The notes: a model not told the origin generated them from the sequence alone. Positions 20,916 through 30,263 are shown, counted from the first letter of the stretch. The stretch: DNA of 64,000 bases from Pollutimonas sp. M17 (GCF_025836975.1 NZ_CP107548.1:2914001-2978000); one strand, 5' to 3'. Program-made: numbers and translations.

Positions 20916-21989
20916 TTATCGCAACTGGGATAATTTCTTCTGACTATCAGAGCGCAGCATAATGATGTTAACTGGTTCAGATGCAAACCACACGAACGAG
21001 TCCCAGGCCAAATTATGTGCAAGCCCCCGATACGGGCTGGCGCTTCGGTCGGAAAATGCAGTCACGTATGCCAAGTGCTCGGTTTCAAATCCAGCTTCAA
21101 GCGCAATCGCTTCCAAAGCTTCTTTGCGCTGTTGGCTTATAGGACCGTCGGTGTGGACCACCTCAACGAAGACGACCAGAATATCGCCGCTTGCCGGACT
21201 AAGGTCAACCAGAATCACATCCGGAAGGCTCTTGGACTGGTCAATATGCAAATGCAATGCATGGACGAGCGTCGGGTCGATAACCTTGTTGGCACTTTCG
21301 GACAACCACAGTACCGCTGGTTGTACCAAAAAATAGCGCGAGAATTGTTCGACGACAGCCTTGGTGATACGCGAGCTTTCGCCGGGCGCCAAGGTTATGG
21401 CACTTCCGCTGGGGAACACCACCGGAACACGATCAGTAGAGGCTACTGCGTTATTTCGGATGATTGTTGCCCGCGCCATTGCCGCCGCGGACAGAAAACG
21501 GAGTTGCCAATCGCTTATGGCGGCCGCTAGGAATTCACCTTGTATTGATTCGTCAAACAGTGCGGAAAACTCGGGCTGTAAGGCATACTTCGGTCTAGAT
21601 GAAGTGGTTGGAATCCCTGGGCGCTCAATAACAGCCTGATTTGGAATGAGGCCTCGCGCGATATTTTCGTCTCGAATTTGCTCGCGTGAATTGACGGCAT
21701 ACCATGCCTTCGGCGAGCGCTCTTTCTTCTTGTTTGAATGCATGTAAACACACCATGCTTCACGCTCAGCATGGCTGGAAAGCGCCAGTTGAGTATCGGA
21801 CATATCGACAACCTGACTTGGCCGTATCCATCGATTGCTGCCATGTATGGCACCACAATAAATCATGGTCAACACCGTTTTCGCTGTTGACTCCCGGATG
21901 CAATATTGTCGGTTTTCGACGCCTTCTGGAAATATCAGAGGCAAGCGTTCAGTTACTGTGCTTAAGGCTGGAACAGCTGGCCACGTCAT
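20916..21989 (-). CDS. Type II restriction endonuclease, BsuBI/PstI family
   Basis: The 357-residue product fits the BsuBI/PstI endonuclease family. The N-terminal part has RLPLIFPEGVENRQYCIRES and TVLTMIYCGAIHGSNRWIRP (helical domain). The C-terminal catalytic part has LPDVILVDLSPASGDILVVF, then VEVVHTDGPISQQRKEALEA, where acidic and Lys residues form the nuclease core. Characterised members cut CTGCAG. Its ATG overlaps the methyltransferase stop by 4 bp (ATGA), so methylase then nuclease are translated in that order. GC content is well below the flanks, which suggests horizontal acquisition. Exact specificity is inferred from the family. Confidence 0.88.
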   Translation of the reverse strand: MTWPAVPALSTVTERLPLIFPEGVENRQYCIRESTAKTVLTMIYCGAIHGSNRWIRPSQVVDMSDTQLALSSHAEREAWCVYMHSNKKKERSPKAWYAVNSREQIRDENIARGLIPNQAVIERPGIPTTSSRPKYALQPEFSALFDESIQGEFLAAAISDWQLRFLSAAAMARATIIRNNAVASTDRVPVVFPSGSAITLAPGESSRITKAVVEQFSRYFLVQPAVLWLSESANKVIDPTLVHALHLHIDQSKSLPDVILVDLSPASGDILVVFVEVVHTDGPISQQRKEALEAIALEAGFETEHLAYVTAFSDRSASPYRGLAHNLAWDSFVWFASEPVNIIMLRSDSQKKLSQLR

Positions 21990-23779
21990 TCACGTATTCC
22001 ATAAAAGCGCCCGATTGCGTTCTGAATAGTAGCTTGCGTGGCTTGGCTTTGTATCAGGATCTGGAGCTGCTTCATTTGGTGCAAGGTCGGCAAAGGCAGC
22101 GCATTGAGCTCATATGCAGAGACGGCAACGCTGCCACTGATGCAACGGAATGCAGCATCCGCAGGGACGGAATTCAGTAGCATTGCAATGGTTTCGGGCG
22201 TGATGTCCGGGTCGGAAACAGTTGGATAAATAGCATTGACGTGGTTCTCGATGACAGCCGCGCCGTGCTTGACCAGAAAGTCTGTTGGCAGAACGGCGCA
22301 TACCAAACGTCGGGCCTGCTCTTTGGAGGTCGTACGCTGAACCAACACACACGACGTTTTGGTCAGCAAATGAGGCTGACTATCCAGCACCTCGATAGCG
22401 GGAGCATGATTTTTCTTCGCAGCGGAAAAGACGAACTTTGCAGAGGCGATGGATTCCGCCCAAATCAAGGGATAGACGTTTTCACCCTTGATTGCTGATT
22501 TTAACTGGGCCTTATGCCGATTCCAGACCAACGGCCCAGTGGAGACGCCATAACCAATATCAGAAAGCCGCGTCTCCATCTTGCGCAAATCTTGGAAAAA
22601 AGATGCTTGTTGTTCCGAGCGCGGTAACAGCCATGGGCCACCGTTCTCATCGAGTCTGTACTTTCCGATTAATGTTGCTTCGGCCTTGTCGTGAGCGCCA
22701 GTGATTACGTTCGAGACCACGACGGGCGATGGCTGTGCATGCTTGCGGTAGGACGTCAGGGCCGTTTCCTGCAAAACATCATCAAAAACCCCGTCCCGAC
22801 CAAATACGATATCTATGGCATGGGCAGGCGCTTGAGCACATAGCAAGGCACGCAATGCCTTGAAGTATTGTCCGCCTAGGAACGACGTTGGCGTGACATA
22901 GGCTATAACCCCATCGGGCTTGCACAAATGCAAGGCCAAGTCGGTAAATACACCATACAGATTGGCATGTCCATAAAGACTTCGTGAAAACTTTTGGCGC
23001 AAAGAATCAGAAAGTGTGACCCTGCCATAGGGTGGATTACCAATCACCAAATCAAACGTGCCGAAGGCATCATCCAAATCCAGCGAATCACCGACATTCA
23101 CGACTGACGATGTCCGTTTCCCGCTGGTGATGACCAAGTCCAGCAAGGTGACTTCCAATAAGACCTCAGACATCCACGCAGCAAAAGCGTCTATTTCACT
23201 ACCACGCAAGCGCGCGGTTATCCGCCGCAGTGTCAATTCCGGGCTGCCTGCGGGCGCTGCTTTTAGCATCCGGGCCGCCACTGGGGCAAGAAATGCTCCG
23301 CCGCCACATGACGGATCGCAGGCGCTGTGCTTGGCCGGATCGAATCCGGCTGCTACGGCTAGGTCGATCAAGCGTTCTGACAATGAAGGTGGTGTGTAAA
23401 ACGCGCCAAGGGCCGAACGCATCGATTCCGGCAACATCACGGTGTACACACTGCCGATCAGATAGCCCGCATCAGCGGCGGGAAACTGGGCAACAAGTGC
23501 TCCAATTTCCGAAGCCAACTTCATTGCTATGGGATCAAGCCCAGTAGTTCCGAAAGGAGGGGATTTAATCTTTAATTGCTTTCCTTTGGCGTGAACTACT
23601 GTATCCCAATAGCCACATACCATCGAAACACAAAAAACTTGCACCAATGCCAATCTACCGGGCTCTGCAAGCCCTTCCGCATAGCCGCGGGCCATCGATT
23701 TCATGGCGAGATACTGCTGCTTCGGGTCGTGAAAGGTGTCGAGCGACTGTTGTAGATTAAATTGCGGAATCGCACCCAT
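21986..23779 (-). CDS. Type II DNA adenine-N6 methyltransferase (gamma class) of the BsuBI/PstI-like system
   Basis: The product is about 597 residues. Motif X/I region GAFYTPPSLSERLIDLAV and CDPSCGGGAFL (SAM binding), then FDLVIGNPPYGRV (motif IV, NPPY) identify a gamma-type N6-adenine methyltransferase. The target-recognition part is the C-terminal half. The frame is open to 23815, but the ATG at 23779 has GAGG six bases upstream, so I prefer it. It protects the host from the coupled endonuclease gene and is longer than typical M.PstI-like enzymes (about 500 residues). Downstream of an HTH gene on the same strand. Confidence 0.88.
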   Translation of the reverse strand: MGAIPQFNLQQSLDTFHDPKQQYLAMKSMARGYAEGLAEPGRLALVQVFCVSMVCGYWDTVVHAKGKQLKIKSPPFGTTGLDPIAMKLASEIGALVAQFPAADAGYLIGSVYTVMLPESMRSALGAFYTPPSLSERLIDLAVAAGFDPAKHSACDPSCGGGAFLAPVAARMLKAAPAGSPELTLRRITARLRGSEIDAFAAWMSEVLLEVTLLDLVITSGKRTSSVVNVGDSLDLDDAFGTFDLVIGNPPYGRVTLSDSLRQKFSRSLYGHANLYGVFTDLALHLCKPDGVIAYVTPTSFLGGQYFKALRALLCAQAPAHAIDIVFGRDGVFDDVLQETALTSYRKHAQPSPVVVSNVITGAHDKAEATLIGKYRLDENGGPWLLPRSEQQASFFQDLRKMETRLSDIGYGVSTGPLVWNRHKAQLKSAIKGENVYPLIWAESIASAKFVFSAAKKNHAPAIEVLDSQPHLLTKTSCVLVQRTTSKEQARRLVCAVLPTDFLVKHGAAVIENHVNAIYPTVSDPDITPETIAMLLNSVPADAAFRCISGSVAVSAYELNALPLPTLHQMKQLQILIQSQATQATIQNAIGRFYGIRE

Positions 23780-23884
23780 AGTTTGCCTCGCATAAGTTAC
23801 CGAATAGCCTTGCATCCATTTTAACTGTATATAACAACAGCATACAGGGGCCTGTGCTTTGTTGCCTATAAGCGATACAGCCCG

Positions 23885-24202
23885 CTATTCCGATACAACC
23901 TCCTTCGGTTCCGGTGCGAACAAATCCAAAATTGTCTGCTTGCTGCCCCCGAAACGCCCTTTCGCAGCGCCGCCACGCGGCTTTTTCGGAGCAATTTCGA
24001 TATCGAACAAAACGGCGCGAAAATCTATTTTTTGCTCGCCCATCTCACCCAGTAGCGCAGAAATCACCGCTAAGTGCGACGGAACCTCTCCCTTCTTAGC
24101 GCAGTTAGTGATCGAGTTATGGTTCATTTTTATAAGTTCGGCAAACTCGCGAATGCTTAACCCGGCCTTTCCCAACTGTCGACAAAACTCTTTGTATGTC
24201 AT
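23885..24202 (-). CDS. Small XRE-type helix-turn-helix protein, possible controller of the restriction-modification system
   Basis: The product is about 105 residues, starting MTYKEFCRQLGKAGLSIREF (ATG at 24202; in-frame ATGs also at 24214 and 24235). Residues 1-55 fit an XRE helix-turn-helix: LSIREFAELIKMNHNSITNC, then a basic Gly/Lys tail (APKKPRGGAAKGRFGG). It lies upstream of the methyltransferase on the same strand, in the position of a controller (C) protein, but is longer than classical C proteins (about 80). An inverted repeat just upstream is a candidate binding site. Regulatory role is inferred from context. Confidence 0.72.
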   Translation of the reverse strand: MTYKEFCRQLGKAGLSIREFAELIKMNHNSITNCAKKGEVPSHLAVISALLGEMGEQKIDFRAVLFDIEIAPKKPRGGAAKGRFGGSKQTILDLFAPEPKEVVSE

Positions 24203-24229
24203 GGCGTAAATCATACTCAAAAATGCGTC

Positions 24230-24268
24230 GCACATACAACAATTTCTTAATGAAATAATCGTATGTGC
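24230..24268. promoter_or_regulatory. Inverted repeat upstream of the HTH gene, candidate operator
   Basis: GCACATAC (24230-24237) and GTATGTGC (24261-24268) are perfect inverted arms separated by 23 AT-rich bases. The site lies just upstream of the small HTH gene (minus strand), where an autoregulated controller would bind. No experimental basis; inferred from symmetry and position. Confidence 0.5.
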
Positions 24269-24366
24269 ATTTAAAACAAATTAATGTGTTTTTCTCATCG
24301 AAACACATTAATTTATGCCTATTTCTATTTAGTTAGAACAGACAGATGTAAATTTGCATCTTTAAC

Positions 24367-24390
24367 GCAAAAAAGCCCGCGAGGCGGACT
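24367..24390 (-). terminator. Rho-independent terminator after sorB
   Basis: On the minus strand AGTCCGC pairs with GCGGGCT (one G-T pair) around a three-base loop, followed by TTTTTT. It ends the sorA-sorB transcript and marks the right edge of the restriction-modification insert. Confidence 0.75.
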
Positions 24391-24428
24391 TTCCTGCTTA
24401 CTGCTTGACGGACCCAAGGTCTAGCTGC

Positions 24429-24770
24429 TTACTTTCCGCCGCCCGTCGCGTGCACGACATAAGCCGCTATGGCATCCATGGAGGCTTCGTCCAGGGTATC
24501 GGCAAAGGAAGGCATGACGCCCATGCCTTCCTGCAACACCTTTTTGATGCGCGCCGCATCGGGCTTGAGTTCGTCAAGGTCCGGGCCGATGGCCCCGCTT
24601 GCCCCGGCGTCGCTCAGGGTGTGGCACACCGCACAGGCAGGCACGGCGCCCGTCATGAACAGAGCCTTGCCCTTCTCCAACTGCTGGGGGTCGGCGCCCT
24701 CCGCCCAACTGGCCCCCGCCATGCCCATCCATAACAAGCCTGCTGCGGCCGATAACGCAAAACGCTTCAT
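24429..24770 (-). CDS. sorB: Cytochrome c subunit of sulfite dehydrogenase (SorB-like)
   Basis: The 113-residue product has a signal peptide (MKRFALSAAAGLLWMGMAGA), one heme-c site ACAVCHTLSD and a downstream GVMPSF methionine ligand, as in class I cytochromes c. It starts 8 bp after sorA, and SorB is the electron acceptor of the periplasmic sulfite dehydrogenase SorAB. AAGGAAAG precedes the ATG. The pairing with sorA makes SorB the best call; a stand-alone cytochrome c would look similar. Confidence 0.87.
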   Translation of the reverse strand: MKRFALSAAAGLLWMGMAGASWAEGADPQQLEKGKALFMTGAVPACAVCHTLSDAGASGAIGPDLDELKPDAARIKKVLQEGMGVMPSFADTLDEASMDAIAAYVVHATGGGK

Positions 24771-24778
24771 TTCTTTCC

Positions 24779-26005
24779 TTAGGCGACCTTGACCACCACC
24801 ATGTGGTCGCGCCAGCTGTTGTTGATGTAGCCGCGATTGTTTTCGCGGCGCTCTTCGGGCTGGGTGTCGCCAGCCTCGTTGGTGGCCCGGCAGGCCAGCT
24901 CATGCGTGCCGGCGGCCAGATCGGTGCTGAAGACAAATTCACGCCAGGCATACTTGCCCAAATCTGGACCCACGAACTCCGCCTTCTGCCAATCCTTGCC
25001 GCCATTGACCGAGACCTCGATGGACTTGGCCGCGGTCATCCCGCCCATGGCAACGCCGCTGATCTGCACACGCCCCGCCGGAATGGTTTGATCGGGGTCG
25101 GACGGATAGTTGATCCAGGATTTGACCGGCATTTCCCAGATGGAGTCTTCGCTTGGGCTGGGCTTGCCGCCCACCGGTGTCCACCGATAGCTGGTTTGCT
25201 GTATCTTGGCCGGCGACTGTTCTTTGGTGAAGGCCAGGTGCTTGATGTATTTGATGGAGTTCACGCCCGTATAGCCGGGCACGATCATGCGCAAGGGCCC
25301 GCCATGCGCCAGCGGCAGGGCCTGGCCGTTCAGCTCCCACGCCAGAATGGCGTCCTCGATGGCCGAAATCGGCACCGAACGCTCGACTCTGATGGTATTG
25401 GGATCCAGTCCTTGCGGAATCGCTTCGCCGCCCGTGCTGGTCATGTAGACCATCCCGTCCGCCATGCCTCCCACCGCTTCCAGCACGGCCTTGACCGGCA
25501 CGCCGGCAAAAATCACGCAACCGGCGGCGCCCACCGTCCATTGCGTGCCGCTGGGCTTATGGGGAAACCAGGCCCGGCCGTTGCCTGAGCATTGCAGGAC
25601 CATGGGTACGGCCGTCAATCCCAGCTTTTTAAGCTCGGCCACGGTGAAGCTGCGCGGCTTGGCAACGCCGCTGACCTCCAGCGTCCAGCTGTCGGGCTCT
25701 TTGACCATGCTGGCATCGGTGGGCGGCGCGACATTATTACGGACGAACAGGCGGTCAATGGGCGTGATGACGCTGTTTCCAAAGGCCGTTCGCCGGGTTT
25801 CTATCGTGTTCGCGCTATGAACGATCATACTGTCGGCGTCTTTCCAGCTGGCGTAGCCGGGCAAGGGCTTGGCGGCCGAGCCGCCCGCGCCGGGGTCCGC
25901 GGCACCGGTATCGGCGTGCGCCGGACCGCCCAAACCAGCCAAAGCTACAACGCTACCGGTTGACACCAGCATGCGGCGACGGCCTGCATTAGTCAGTTTT
26001 TCCAT
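24779..26005 (-). CDS. sorA: Sulfite dehydrogenase, molybdopterin subunit (SorA-like sulfite oxidase family)
   Basis: The 408-residue product starts MEKLTNAGRRRMLVSTGSVV, with a twin-arginine motif (GRRRML) and hydrophobic stretch ending AHA, so it is likely Tat-exported folded with cofactor. The Mo domain has VLQCSGNGRAWF (Cys ligand to Mo) and PLAHGGPLRMIVPGYTG; the C-terminal Mo-co dimerisation domain has VSVNGGKDWQKAE. It oxidises sulfite to sulfate in the periplasm, passing electrons to SorB. Mo-molybdopterin could come from the moa cluster in this window. AGGAGGAAGAC precedes the ATG. Confidence 0.92.
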   Translation of the reverse strand: MEKLTNAGRRRMLVSTGSVVALAGLGGPAHADTGAADPGAGGSAAKPLPGYASWKDADSMIVHSANTIETRRTAFGNSVITPIDRLFVRNNVAPPTDASMVKEPDSWTLEVSGVAKPRSFTVAELKKLGLTAVPMVLQCSGNGRAWFPHKPSGTQWTVGAAGCVIFAGVPVKAVLEAVGGMADGMVYMTSTGGEAIPQGLDPNTIRVERSVPISAIEDAILAWELNGQALPLAHGGPLRMIVPGYTGVNSIKYIKHLAFTKEQSPAKIQQTSYRWTPVGGKPSPSEDSIWEMPVKSWINYPSDPDQTIPAGRVQISGVAMGGMTAAKSIEVSVNGGKDWQKAEFVGPDLGKYAWREFVFSTDLAAGTHELACRATNEAGDTQPEERRENNRGYINNSWRDHMVVVKVA

Positions 26006-26205
26006 GTCTTCCTCCTGTTGAGAGACTAGCCTTATATTATTGAATCATATATTTATATTTTTGAGTTATATCATAGCCCTAATAAGCAAAGATCAATTAG
26101 TCTGGTGTCGTATCGTGCTATCCCACAGTTCCGCAAGCAGGCTTATTTTGTTAATAATTCTATTTGTGTAATATTGTTTCCGTCTTAGGCTTGTTAGAGG
26201 AAACA

Positions 26206-26583
26206 ATGAATAAAGTCGTTTATGTAGAAGCTTTCTTTAAGCCAGTAGGAAAAACCCGAACCGTAAAGGTGCCTACCGGCCAGAAAACTAAAGGATTCTT
26301 TGGCGGGCAAAAAGACGTTGTACGCAAAGAAGAGCGCTGGGAACAAACCGGCTGGTCCGATTGCGAGATTGATGGCGCTCGGCTCGCCGACGACGTAAGT
26401 CAAGCCATCTCAGAATTGAACAAGGGTGGGTATGAAGTCGTTTCCGTTTCCGATATTACGTCTGGACAGTACAACTGGGAATATAAAAAAGGTGGCGGCG
26501 GCCATCAAACCGGAGGGTGGGGCTACGGCTATGGCTACGGTTACAGCATCACTGAAGGCGTAATGATTATTGCAAAAAAATGA
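26206..26583 (+). CDS. Hypothetical protein with Gly/Tyr-rich tail
   Basis: The 125-residue product starts MNKVVYVEAFFKPVGKTRTV (ATG at 26206 after AGAGGAAAC; the open frame reaches 26164). An N-terminal region with basic KGFFGGQKDVVRKEERWEQ precedes LADDVSQAISELNKGGYEVV and a low-complexity GGGGHQTGGWGYGYGYGYS run before a short hydrophobic end GVMIIAKK. I do not recognise a function. GC content is lower than the neighbouring housekeeping genes. It lies alone between sorA (divergent) and the cytochrome b561 gene. Confidence 0.65.
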   Translation: MNKVVYVEAFFKPVGKTRTVKVPTGQKTKGFFGGQKDVVRKEERWEQTGWSDCEIDGARLADDVSQAISELNKGGYEVVSVSDITSGQYNWEYKKGGGGHQTGGWGYGYGYGYSITEGVMIIAKK

Positions 26584-26725
26584 ACTTGTACGGAAAGTCG
26601 ATTGCCAGTGAATTCTCTGACTGTCTACTAAAAAGCAAATATTGAATCGACCTTGAAGCGTAAACTGGAAGCGTACGCCTCTTGCACGTTTTCATCCTAT
26701 TTTCGATACGACCATCAAAGTCTCT

Positions 26726-27313
26726 ATGAACGATTCACACTATCCTTTGTCGGTCCGGCGATTCCACTGGCTTGTATTTGTTCTTCTTACCTTGGTCCTT
26801 ATCCTGATCTACGCGCACGGCTGGTCCCCCAAGGGCTCGGCCATGCGCGCGGTATTCAAATGGGCTCACATCCAGTTTGGCATAGCGATTCTGCTGATGA
26901 TGATCCCGCGGATTATGGCGCGTCTGCGTGGTGAACGTCCCCGCATCGCCCCGCCACCGCCCTCATGGCAGCAGTGGCTGGCCCGTATTGTGCAATTTGC
27001 GCTGTACGCCTTATTGTTTGCCGTGCCGCTGCTTGGCATCGCCAACCGCCTGTGGTCGCCCAGCGACTGGAATTTTCTCGGCATCGCGCTGCCACATGTA
27101 CCAGTGACCGACAAGGCATTTTCAAAACAGCTTGAAGACATCCACGGGACGCTCGGAAATGTATTGATGTACCTGGCTGGCGCCCACGCCGCCATTGGAT
27201 TGGCGCATCACTTCATACTGCGCGACAGCGCGCTACGGGCCATGCTGCCTTTCTGGGGCAACGCGAATACCGCAGGCTCTGCGGAAACCAACACAAATAG
27301 CGCAAACCCCTGA
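26726..27313 (+). CDS. Cytochrome b561 family protein
   Basis: The 195-residue product has four predicted membrane helices and the conserved histidines of bacterial b561 (CybB): SVRRFHWLVFVLL, KWAHIQFGIAILL, DIHGTLGNVLMYLAG and AHAAIGLAHHF. It would bind two b hemes and move electrons in the inner membrane. A link to the nearby SorAB sulfite dehydrogenase is possible but the genes are divergent, so it is only a suggestion. The C-terminal tail (about 20 residues, Asn/Thr-rich) is low complexity. Confidence 0.87.
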   Translation: MNDSHYPLSVRRFHWLVFVLLTLVLILIYAHGWSPKGSAMRAVFKWAHIQFGIAILLMMIPRIMARLRGERPRIAPPPPSWQQWLARIVQFALYALLFAVPLLGIANRLWSPSDWNFLGIALPHVPVTDKAFSKQLEDIHGTLGNVLMYLAGAHAAIGLAHHFILRDSALRAMLPFWGNANTAGSAETNTNSANP

Positions 27314-27370
27314 ACCAGGGGAAGCGTCGCAAATCAAGCTCTTTCATTCTCTCTCATGCAGCCGCAGACC

Positions 27371-27543
27371 GGGCCGCATGGCGATTCCGGCGGTAGGCGT
27401 GCGCCGCGTGCTTCCGAAGGGAAGGCGGGGGACGTCGTCGGCCGCTGTCTGACCGGAGCGAAGCGCAGGGAGTTCGGCCGACGCCCACCTGGACGAGGAA
27501 GACGCGGAAACAAGCACGCCGTGCCGGAATCGCCATGCGGCCC
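27371..27543. repeat. Long imperfect palindrome P3 (21-bp perfect outer arms) upstream of miaB
   Basis: The outer arms 27371-27391 and 27523-27543 are perfect reverse complements over 21 bp. Inner pairs are GGCGTGC (27396-27402)/GCACGCC (27514-27520), TTCCG (27412-27416)/CGGAA (27505-27509) and CGTCGGCC (27436-27443)/GGCCGACG (27476-27483). The tip carries CTGTCTGA (27445-27452) and GAGTTC (27470-27475), the same core as P1 and P2 though the arms differ. It fills most of the 353-bp gap between the cytochrome b561 gene and miaB; nothing else is visible there. Confidence 0.82.
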
Positions 27544-27666
27544 CGCCTGCGGCGTCAACGGAAGACAGACCAGGGACGACAGAACGCGTAGGAAAAACAG
27601 AGTTAACGGTACAATAAGCCCTTTACATTTCAGCCCCCGGGATATACACCCGTTACGGCGATCATC

Positions 27667-29250
27667 ATGCAAGAAATCACCATCAAGCGGCCTGGCACCG
27701 CCTCTGCGGCCACGCCTGCAAAGCCATCCGCCTTCCTGTTGCCCGAAGAGCCTACAGCGTCCACACAACAGGCGGTTGAAAGCGCAGGCCAAATATCCGG
27801 CACGCTGCTGATCCCTGAAGAGCCCGAAGCGTCGACAGCACTACTGCTTCCTGAAGAGCCCACCCCAGCCGGGCAGGCACAGGCATCCAAAACCCCGACC
27901 GCCGCCAAGACCCGCAAACTCTTCATCCGCACCTTCGGCTGCCAGATGAACGAATACGATTCGGACAAGATGGCCGACGTATTGCGTGAGGATCAAGGCG
28001 TCGAGATCACCCAGAACCCGGACGAAGCCGACATCATCCTTTTCAACACCTGTTCCGTGCGCGAGAAAGCGCAGGAAAAAGTGTTCTCGGACCTGGGGCG
28101 GGTGCAGCACCTGAAGCAGAGCAACCCCAACCTCATCATCGGCGTGGGCGGCTGCGTGGCCAGCCAGGAAGGCGAAGCCATCATCAAGCGCGCCTCCTAC
28201 GTCGACGTGGTGTTCGGGCCGCAGACCCTGCACCGCCTGCCGCAGCTTATTGCGCAGCGCCGCCAGTCGGGCCGCTCGCAGGTCGACATCAGCTTTCCCG
28301 AGATCGAGAAATTCGACGCCATGCCGCCGGCCCGCGTCGAAGGCCCTGCAGCCTTCGTCTCCATCATGGAAGGCTGCAGCAAGTATTGCAGCTTCTGTGT
28401 CGTGCCCTACACGCGCGGCGCCGAGGTATCGCGCCCGTTTGACGACGTGCTGATGGAAGTTGCCGACCTGGCCGACCAGGGGGTGAAGGAAGTCACCCTG
28501 CTGGGCCAGAACGTGAATGCCTACCGCGGCCCCATGGGCGATGGCCCCGAGATCGCCGACTTCGCGATGCTGCTGGAATATGTGCATGAAATTCCCGGCA
28601 TCGAACGCATACGCTACACCACCTCGCATCCCAAGGAAATGACCTCGCGGCTGATCGAAGCGCACGGTTCGCTGCCCAAGCTGGTGCCCTTCCTGCACCT
28701 GCCTGTGCAGGCCGGCAGCGACACCATCCTGGCGGCGATGAAGCGCGGCTACACGACGCTGGAGTTCAAGTCCATTGTGCGGCGGCTGCGCGCGGTGCGT
28801 CCCGACATGACGCTGTCGTCCGATTTCATTGTCGGCTTCCCGGGCGAAACCGAAGCCGAGTTCCAGAAAACCCTGGACCTGATCCGGCATGTCGGATTCG
28901 ACCAGTCCTTCTCTTTCGTCTATTCCCGCCGGCCCGGCACGCCCGCCGCCGACCTGGACGACGACACGCCCAAAGAGGTCAAGCTGGAGCGCCTGCATCG
29001 CTTGCAGGCCCTGATCAACGAACAGGCCAATGCCATCAGCCAGTCCATGGTGGGCGGCATTCAGCGCATCCTGGTCGAAAAGCCCTCGCGGCGCGATCCC
29101 AATGAACTCTCGGGCCGCACCGAGAACAACCGCATCGTCAACTTCGTGGGCCAGCCGCGCCTCATCGGCCAGATGGTCGACGTGCGTATCACGCATACCA
29201 TGACCAATTCCCTGAAGGGTGAAATCGTGATCAGCGGGGAACGCGCATGA
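27667..29250 (+). CDS. miaB: tRNA-2-methylthio-N6-dimethylallyladenosine synthase with unusual N-terminal extension
   Basis: The 527-residue product has the MiaB order: UPF0004 domain ([20 protein letters not shown], Cys92; [23 protein letters not shown]), radical SAM domain ([18 protein letters not shown]), then TRAM domain. It methylthiolates i6A37 in tRNAs reading UNN codons, using two 4Fe-4S clusters and SAM. Residues 1-80 are not part of the usual enzyme and hold three copies of a repeat: [36 protein letters not shown]. No internal ATG just before the core offers a shorter start. Its stop overlaps the phoH start by 4 bp. Confidence 0.95.
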   Translation: MQEITIKRPGTASAATPAKPSAFLLPEEPTASTQQAVESAGQISGTLLIPEEPEASTALLLPEEPTPAGQAQASKTPTAAKTRKLFIRTFGCQMNEYDSDKMADVLREDQGVEITQNPDEADIILFNTCSVREKAQEKVFSDLGRVQHLKQSNPNLIIGVGGCVASQEGEAIIKRASYVDVVFGPQTLHRLPQLIAQRRQSGRSQVDISFPEIEKFDAMPPARVEGPAAFVSIMEGCSKYCSFCVVPYTRGAEVSRPFDDVLMEVADLADQGVKEVTLLGQNVNAYRGPMGDGPEIADFAMLLEYVHEIPGIERIRYTTSHPKEMTSRLIEAHGSLPKLVPFLHLPVQAGSDTILAAMKRGYTTLEFKSIVRRLRAVRPDMTLSSDFIVGFPGETEAEFQKTLDLIRHVGFDQSFSFVYSRRPGTPAADLDDDTPKEVKLERLHRLQALINEQANAISQSMVGGIQRILVEKPSRRDPNELSGRTENNRIVNFVGQPRLIGQMVDVRITHTMTNSLKGEIVISGERA

Positions 29251-30263
29251 CGCGAACCGCTCAAGGCAAAAAAGGCCCCGTCACCGTCAAGCTGGATGGC
29301 GACAACACCCATCTGGCCAATCTGTGCGGGCCGCTGGATGAAAACCTGCGCCAGATCGCCGATGGCTGGAATGTCAGCCTCAGCCGGCGCGGCGATCATG
29401 TGTCGATCACGGGCGAGCAGGCGAAAGCGGCCGCCAAGGCGCTCCAGTGGTTCCATCGGCGCGCCGTGCACAAGGCCTTGTCGGTGGACGACATCCAGTT
29501 GGGTATGGTCGAACTGGGCGCCGGGCGCCCGCAGGTATCCGGGGAAGCCCCCGCCGAGCCGGCCGCCCTTCCGGAAATCCCCCCGGTCGACGATCAGAGC
29601 CTGAACCTGCGCACGCGGAAATCCGACCTGCGCCCGCGCACGCCGCGCCAGCGCGAATACCTGAACCATATTTTGCGGCACGACATCACCTTCGGCATCG
29701 GCCCCGCCGGCACGGGCAAGACCTGGCTGGCCGTGGCCTGCGCCATCGATGCGCTGGAGCGCGAAACCGTCCAGCGCCTGGTGCTGACGCGCCCCGCCGT
29801 GGAAGCGGGCGAGCGGCTGGGCTTTCTGCCGGGCGACCTGGTGCAGAAGGTGGATCCTTACCTGCGCCCGCTCTACGATGCGCTCTACGACCTGATGGGC
29901 ATCGAGCGCGTGCAGCGCCTGTTCGAGAAGCAGACCATAGAGATCGCGCCGCTGGCCTATATGCGCGGGCGCACGCTGAACCATGCCTTCGTCATCCTGG
30001 ACGAGGCGCAGAACACGACTCCCGAGCAGATGAAGATGTTCCTGACCCGCATCGGCTTCGGCAGCAAGGCGGTGATCAACGGCGACCCTTCGCAGGTGGA
30101 CCTGCCGCGCGGCCAGGCCAGCGGCCTGCTGCATGCGGTCGACGTCCTGGAGTCGGTGCAGGGCATCGCCACCACCCGCTTCACCAGCCGCGACGTGGTG
30201 CGCCATCCGCTGGTCGCGCGCATCGTGGATGCCTACGAAAAAGCCGGCGACCATGTCTCCTGA
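29247..30263 (+). CDS. PhoH-like ATPase (YbeZ)
   Basis: The 338-residue product has a small N-terminal KH-like region (about 10-75) and a PhoH ATPase domain with Walker [14 protein letters not shown] and Walker [12 protein letters not shown]. YbeZ-type PhoH proteins interact with YbeY in rRNA processing and ribosome quality control. It overlaps miaB by 4 bp upstream and ybeY by 11 bp downstream, the conserved miaB-phoH-ybeY-corC-lnt order. Confidence 0.93.
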   Translation: MTRTAQGKKGPVTVKLDGDNTHLANLCGPLDENLRQIADGWNVSLSRRGDHVSITGEQAKAAAKALQWFHRRAVHKALSVDDIQLGMVELGAGRPQVSGEAPAEPAALPEIPPVDDQSLNLRTRKSDLRPRTPRQREYLNHILRHDITFGIGPAGTGKTWLAVACAIDALERETVQRLVLTRPAVEAGERLGFLPGDLVQKVDPYLRPLYDALYDLMGIERVQRLFEKQTIEIAPLAYMRGRTLNHAFVILDEAQNTTPEQMKMFLTRIGFGSKAVINGDPSQVDLPRGQASGLLHAVDVLESVQGIATTRFTSRDVVRHPLVARIVDAYEKAGDHVS

